Shown here: in pieces, positions 60,289-64,000 of the stretch | Layout of the letters: each line of letters begins with the position of its first letter | Numbering within the stretch: position 1 is the stretch's first letter | Assembly (NCBI RefSeq): GCF_001971585.1 | Contig: NZ_CP019323.1 | Span: 124,001-188,000 of the forward strand | DNA length: 64,000 bases | Direction of reading: 5' to 3' | Source: Companilactobacillus allii | Lineage (GTDB): Bacteria; Bacillota; Bacilli; Lactobacillales; Lactobacillaceae | The notes under the pieces: generated by a model | The model's database searches: none | Seen by the model: the letters and a program-made list of their open reading frames with translations, nothing else | What the model was told of the DNA's origin: nothing | Position numbers and translations under genes: made by a program

Positions 60289-61397
60289 TAATCATAAAAT
60301 CTAGGCAATCTCTCACTCAAACAGCAAATAATCTCATAGTTAATGGTTCCAGAATACTGCGCAATATCTGTAGCAGTTATTTCTTCATCACCATCTTTAC
60401 CAATCAAAGTCACCTTTGTACCTACTGGCAATTTCTTTGGTAATTTGACCATGAATTGATCCATACAAACACGACCAACTATCGGACATCTTTTCCCATT
60501 AATGAGTACATCATATCCTTGCATCCTACGTAACCAGCCATCAGCGTATCCAATCGGAACAGTTCCGATCCATTCAGACTCATCACTAGTATAAGTTGCA
60601 CCATACCCCACGCTTTCACCCTTTTCAATTTTCTTAACGAAAACTAATTCAGAATGGAAACTCAAGGCAGGCTTTAACTCATATGGTAGATCAAGAATAT
60701 CAGTCTGTGATGGATTCAATCCATAAAGTGCAATACCATCACGGACCATATTGATTGCTAGTTCTTTATGCCATAGTGCTGTGGCAGAGTTAGCACAATG
60801 GACATATTCAAACTCTATTGGTAGATCAGACTTCATTTCTTTAAAGCGAGCAACTTGTTTTTCAAAGTATGATTCATCTGGACTATCAGCTGTAGCAAAA
60901 TGTGTAAATAATCCTTCCGGAACAAACTTATCAGGATTATCTTTTAGGAAGTTACAATCTTCTATCAAATCAGACTTTTTACGGAATCCAATACGACCCA
61001 TTCCACTATCGACGCCGATATGAACCTTTAAATCAGTAATATCTTGTTTTGCGACTTCTTTTAGCCAGGCTAAATCACCCACAGTTAGCGAAATATTGGC
61101 CTGTGCAGCAAGTTTTGCGTGTTCAGTACTAGTTATACCCAAAACCAATATAGGAGCTATAACACCGCTTTGACGTATCTCTAAGCCCTCATCCAATGTT
61201 GCAACACATAATCCTGTTGCCCCAAATTCGATTTCAAGCTTTGCTACTTGTTCCAAACCATGACCGTATGCGTTTGCTTTGACTACAGAAAATATCTTTG
61301 TACCTTTTGGTACAGCGTTTAGTTCGTTTTGCAGATTTTCCTTTAGATTATCTAAACTAACCTCGACATATGCGGGGCGATGAATTGATGGTAACAT
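60288..61397 (-). CDS. alr: Alanine racemase
   Basis: 369 residues, PLP type III fold. Lys40 in VVKANAYGHG binds PLP; the catalytic Tyr is in GYGATYTS near 265, before GTVPIGYADG. Supplies D-alanine for peptidoglycan and teichoic acid. 39 bp after acpS in the conserved acpS-alr pair. Confidence 0.97.
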   Translation of the reverse strand: MLPSIHRPAYVEVSLDNLKENLQNELNAVPKGTKIFSVVKANAYGHGLEQVAKLEIEFGATGLCVATLDEGLEIRQSGVIAPILVLGITSTEHAKLAAQANISLTVGDLAWLKEVAKQDITDLKVHIGVDSGMGRIGFRKKSDLIEDCNFLKDNPDKFVPEGLFTHFATADSPDESYFEKQVARFKEMKSDLPIEFEYVHCANSATALWHKELAINMVRDGIALYGLNPSQTDILDLPYELKPALSFHSELVFVKKIEKGESVGYGATYTSDESEWIGTVPIGYADGWLRRMQGYDVLINGKRCPIVGRVCMDQFMVKLPKKLPVGTKVTLIGKDGDEEITATDIAQYSGTINYEIICCLSERLPRFYD

Positions 61398-61436
61398 TTT
61401 GTACCTCCTGATTGAACATTGAGGAAAAGTAACAGC

Positions 61437-61805
61437 TTACTTGTCTTCTTTGTTCTCTTCGATAATAACCTCCGTGATGACCAAGTCATCTGTATCGGAA
61501 ATTGAAATTTGAATATTCCCCTCAAAAATATCAGTCTTAATGTATGGCTGACCGGATTCATAGTTCAATACGCTTAAATCATGAAAGCCGATTTTACCAA
61601 GTCCGGTTCCCATAGCTTTGGTAAATGATTCCTTAGCTGAAAATCTGCCTGTTAAGTAAGTCATTTTAGCCTTTTCAGTCTTTTTGGTCAAGAATATGTC
61701 CATTTCCTCAGGTGTCAAAATTTTATCAGCAAATCTTGAATGACGACCGTATATTTGACGAACACGGTCTATTTCTGCAATATCTACTCCAATTCCTTTA
61801 ATCAT
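61437..61805 (-). CDS. acpS: Holo-[acyl-carrier-protein] synthase
   Basis: 122 residues from ATG at 61805, with GGAGAG 4-5 bases upstream; the frame extends 22 codons further without support. IKGIGVDIAEIDRV (Mg-binding Asp8) and the GRFSAKESFTKAMGTG motif are intact. Transfers 4'-phosphopantetheine to ACP. Confidence 0.96.
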   Translation of the reverse strand: MIKGIGVDIAEIDRVRQIYGRHSRFADKILTPEEMDIFLTKKTEKAKMTYLTGRFSAKESFTKAMGTGLGKIGFHDLSVLNYESGQPYIKTDIFEGNIQISISDTDDLVITEVIIEENKEDK

Positions 61806-61877
61806 AAAATCTCTCCATAATTTTTTTGAAAAAAAAGACAAAGTAAAATTAATTACTTCGTCCCTCAACAATTATAT

Positions 61878-61897
61878 TATAAAACAAATGTTTTATA
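61878..61897. promoter_or_regulatory. 20-bp perfect palindrome upstream of acpS
   Basis: TATAAAACA and TGTTTTATA around a 2-base centre, placed 72 bp before the acpS start and next to TATAAT-like sequence on the minus strand (61872-61877), so it overlaps the likely promoter. Size and symmetry suit a dimeric repressor. It does not match the FapR or FabT sites I know. Confidence 0.5.
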
Positions 61898-61926
61898 TTC
61901 CAAACAATCTGATTTAAGAAGTCTAA

Positions 61927-63480
61927 TTATAGATTTGTTCTGATCTTAAAATTCTTCTTTGATGGTTTTGCTTTGGAATTGTTTTTACTTTCATGACGCT
62001 TTTCGCCTGACTTACCACCATGGTTATTGCTACTACCACTGCCACCACGATGATCATCATGTCTTCTTGAATGATGGTTTCCACCACCGTTACGATTGCG
62101 ATCATGACCATAATTACCACGTCTACCATGACCTGAACGATTACGACTTACCTTACGTGAAGGAAGTGGTCTCTCAGGTGCAATCTTAACAGGAACACTT
62201 TCAGCATCCTTGATAGTTGTTGTTAAGTAAACTTTAACCAAGTCTTCAGCTGAATATTCACCAAGTAATTCTTTAACTGCATCGTCGAAACGATCCAAGT
62301 TAGAATCAGTAGCGATTGTATTCTTAACTTCTTCCTTAACTGATTCAAGTTGTCCTTTAAGAACTTCTGTATCAGTTGGAGGTGAAAGTGGCTTCATACG
62401 TTTTTTAGTTAGGTTTTCAATTGTACGTAAGTAACTCATTTCATTAGGTGTAACAAAAGTTACAGAAATACCTGAATGTCCTGCACGTCCTGTACGTCCA
62501 ATACGGTGAACATAGCTGTCTGGATCTTGAGGAATATCATAGTTATAAACATGTGATACACCAGAAATATCCAATCCACGAGCTGCAACATCAGTTGCAA
62601 CAAGGAACTCTAACTTACCAGCCTTAAATTTACGAAGAACACTAGTACGCTTATCTTGTGACAAGTCACCATGAAGTCCTTCAGCGTTGTAACCACGAGC
62701 TTGCAAACCACGTGTCAATTCATCAACACGACGCTTTGTTCTACCGAAAATCAATGCTAGTTCTGGTCCTTGAACATCAAAAAGTCTAGTCATCAAATCA
62801 AACTTTTCAAAGTCACGAGCTTTAACAAAGTATTGATCGATCTTGTCAGCTGTTAATTCCTTTGACTTGATCTTAACAATCTTAGGGTTAGTCATGAACT
62901 TATCAGCAATACGCATGATAGGTTTTGGCATAGTAGCTGAGAACAATAGAGTTTGGTGTTGATTAGGAACATTTGAAAGGATGCTCTCGATGTCTTCAAC
63001 AAATCCCATGTCTAGCATTTCATCAGCTTCATCTAAGACAACTGTTTTAACATTACCTAATTTAAGAGTACGTCTGTTGATATGATCAAGCATACGGCCT
63101 GGAGTACCAACAATAATATTAGGGTGGTTCTTCAAAGCACGAATTTGTCTTCTGATATCAGAACCACCATAGACAGATTGTACTTTAACTTTCTTATCGC
63201 GGCCTAATCTATATAACTCTTCTTGAGTTTGGATGGCCAATTCTCTTGTAGGTGAGATAATAAGAGCTTGAATATCATTTGATGTCATATCAATGGCATC
63301 TAGAATTGGAAGGCCAAAAGCTGCTGTCTTACCTGTACCAGTTTGGGCTTGTCCAATTACATCATCACCGGCTAATACCAGTGGAATAGTTTCTGCTTGG
63401 ATGGGTGTAGTTTCTTCAAAACCTGCATCATCAACAGCTTTTAATAACCTTGAATCTAAATCTAATTCGCTAAATTTCAC
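61927..63480 (-). CDS. cshA: DEAD-box RNA helicase (CshA)
   Basis: 517 residues from a GTG at 63480, with GGAGG 6 bases upstream; the longer frame to 63504 begins within the leader. Q motif PIQAETIP, motif I AQTGTGKT (45-52), DEAD (150-153), SAT (181-183) and [10 protein letters not shown] (motif VI). The last 80 residues are Arg/Gly/Asn/His-rich and disordered, as in CshA-type helicases that bind RNA and the degradosome. Likely roles: mRNA decay, ribosome assembly, cold adaptation. Confidence 0.93.
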   Translation of the reverse strand: MKFSELDLDSRLLKAVDDAGFEETTPIQAETIPLVLAGDDVIGQAQTGTGKTAAFGLPILDAIDMTSNDIQALIISPTRELAIQTQEELYRLGRDKKVKVQSVYGGSDIRRQIRALKNHPNIIVGTPGRMLDHINRRTLKLGNVKTVVLDEADEMLDMGFVEDIESILSNVPNQHQTLLFSATMPKPIMRIADKFMTNPKIVKIKSKELTADKIDQYFVKARDFEKFDLMTRLFDVQGPELALIFGRTKRRVDELTRGLQARGYNAEGLHGDLSQDKRTSVLRKFKAGKLEFLVATDVAARGLDISGVSHVYNYDIPQDPDSYVHRIGRTGRAGHSGISVTFVTPNEMSYLRTIENLTKKRMKPLSPPTDTEVLKGQLESVKEEVKNTIATDSNLDRFDDAVKELLGEYSAEDLVKVYLTTTIKDAESVPVKIAPERPLPSRKVSRNRSGHGRRGNYGHDRNRNGGGNHHSRRHDDHRGGSGSSNNHGGKSGEKRHESKNNSKAKPSKKNFKIRTNL

Positions 63481-63551
63481 AAAAATCCTCCAGTTGTAAC
63501 GCAATTACTGTAAACAACATTGCGCTCATCAATCATTCTCAAACAACACTT

Positions 63552-64000
63552 TTAAACTAAATTATTTAAAACGTTTTCCAGATGAATGCCATGACTAGCT
63601 TTTAATAAGATAGTGTCACTTGAGTTTAATTCTTTCTTTATATTATTTGTTAGTTCCGTTAATTGATCTTTACTATACCAAATCAAATCTTCAGAAGAAT
63701 ACTTCTGACTTAACTTGGCTTTCAAAGCCTTCATTTCATCCCCTACAAGATAAACTTTCGCAAAGTCCCTTGTATTGATGTGATCCGCAAGTGATTCGTG
63801 CAATTGCTTGGATGCACTACCGAGTTCTAACATATCTCCTAGAACGACGATCTTGCGTCCAGGGGTAGAAATATTCTTGAGATTCTCTAGAACTTCTATT
63901 GCAGCAGTCGGGTTTGAGTTATATACATCACTTAAAATGTCTGCACCATTTTTTGCTTTTAACCATTCTGTTCTATTTTCAGTAACATATAGGTTAGCCA
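63552..64000 (-). CDS. murF: UDP-MurNAc-tripeptide--D-Ala-D-Ala ligase, C-terminal part
   Basis: The last 149 codons; the gene continues past the right edge. The frame reads through the ATG at 63833 without a stop, giving DVYNSNPTAAIEVLENL and RKIVVLGDMLELG, both diagnostic of MurF (compare DxYNANPxS and VLGDMxELG). It adds D-Ala-D-Ala to the peptidoglycan precursor. Next to alr it makes a partial wall-precursor cluster. Confidence 0.93.
   Translation of the reverse strand, partial: ANLYVTENRTEWLKAKNGADILSDVYNSNPTAAIEVLENLKNISTPGRKIVVLGDMLELGSASKQLHESLADHINTRDFAKVYLVGDEMKALKAKLSQKYSSEDLIWYSKDQLTELTNNIKKELNSSDTILLKASHGIHLENVLNNLV

Overview
This window is a low-GC Firmicutes chromosome segment, almost certainly from the Lactobacillaceae. 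The order lysS-dusB-hslO-ftsH-hpt-tilS-yabR-divIC-S4-murJ-mfd-pth-ldh, an energy-coupling-factor (ECF) module behind rplQ, a Lacto-rpoB-type leader and an L-lactate dehydrogenase all fit. A Companilactobacillus-like species (L. farciminis/alimentarius group) is my best guess from gene order and base composition; that is inference.

Layout. 1-7.7 kb is accessory: the start of a YfcC-type carrier, a baeRF-type release-factor-like gene, a MarR regulator with an ABC exporter, and a thiamine-precursor (ThiXYZ-like) import operon with a small thiamine-binding protein. 7.1-9.1 kb holds an SRAP DNA-repair peptidase and an atypical disulfide reductase. 9.3-30.8 kb is the ribosomal superoperon on the minus strand. 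In transcription order it reads rpsL-rpsG-fusA, then rpsJ to rplQ with secY, adk, infA, rpmJ and rpoA, then ecfA1-ecfA2-ecfT-truA, then rplM-rpsI. 31-42.7 kb has comC, an esterase-like hydrolase, rpoC, rpoB and clpC. 42.9-43.4 kb is a five-tRNA operon (Val-Leu-Thr-Gly-Pro). 43.6-58.2 kb is the pth-to-lysS block. 58.3-64 kb has ldh, a CBS/ACT protein, alr-acpS, a DEAD-box helicase and the 3' part of murF.

Most genes serve translation, transcription, proteostasis (ClpC, FtsH, Hsp33, Mfd) and wall synthesis (Alr, MurF, MurJ-like flippase, DivIC). There is no IS element, prophage or CRISPR array. The less ordinary material is in intergenic DNA: a catabolite-response element centred inside a perfect inverted repeat (170-209), twin MarR operators (1495-1542), a branched RNA/terminator after rplQ (13537-13644), an upstream ORF in the S10 leader (27485-27523), the rpoB leader with a competing terminator-like hairpin (40026-40128), a terminator-bearing repeat present at 4045 and 59342, and a tRNA promoter built into the lysS terminator.

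Coordinates were read by eye. Starts were moved from the longest ORF where a ribosome binding site or family length favoured another codon, and each such case is stated.
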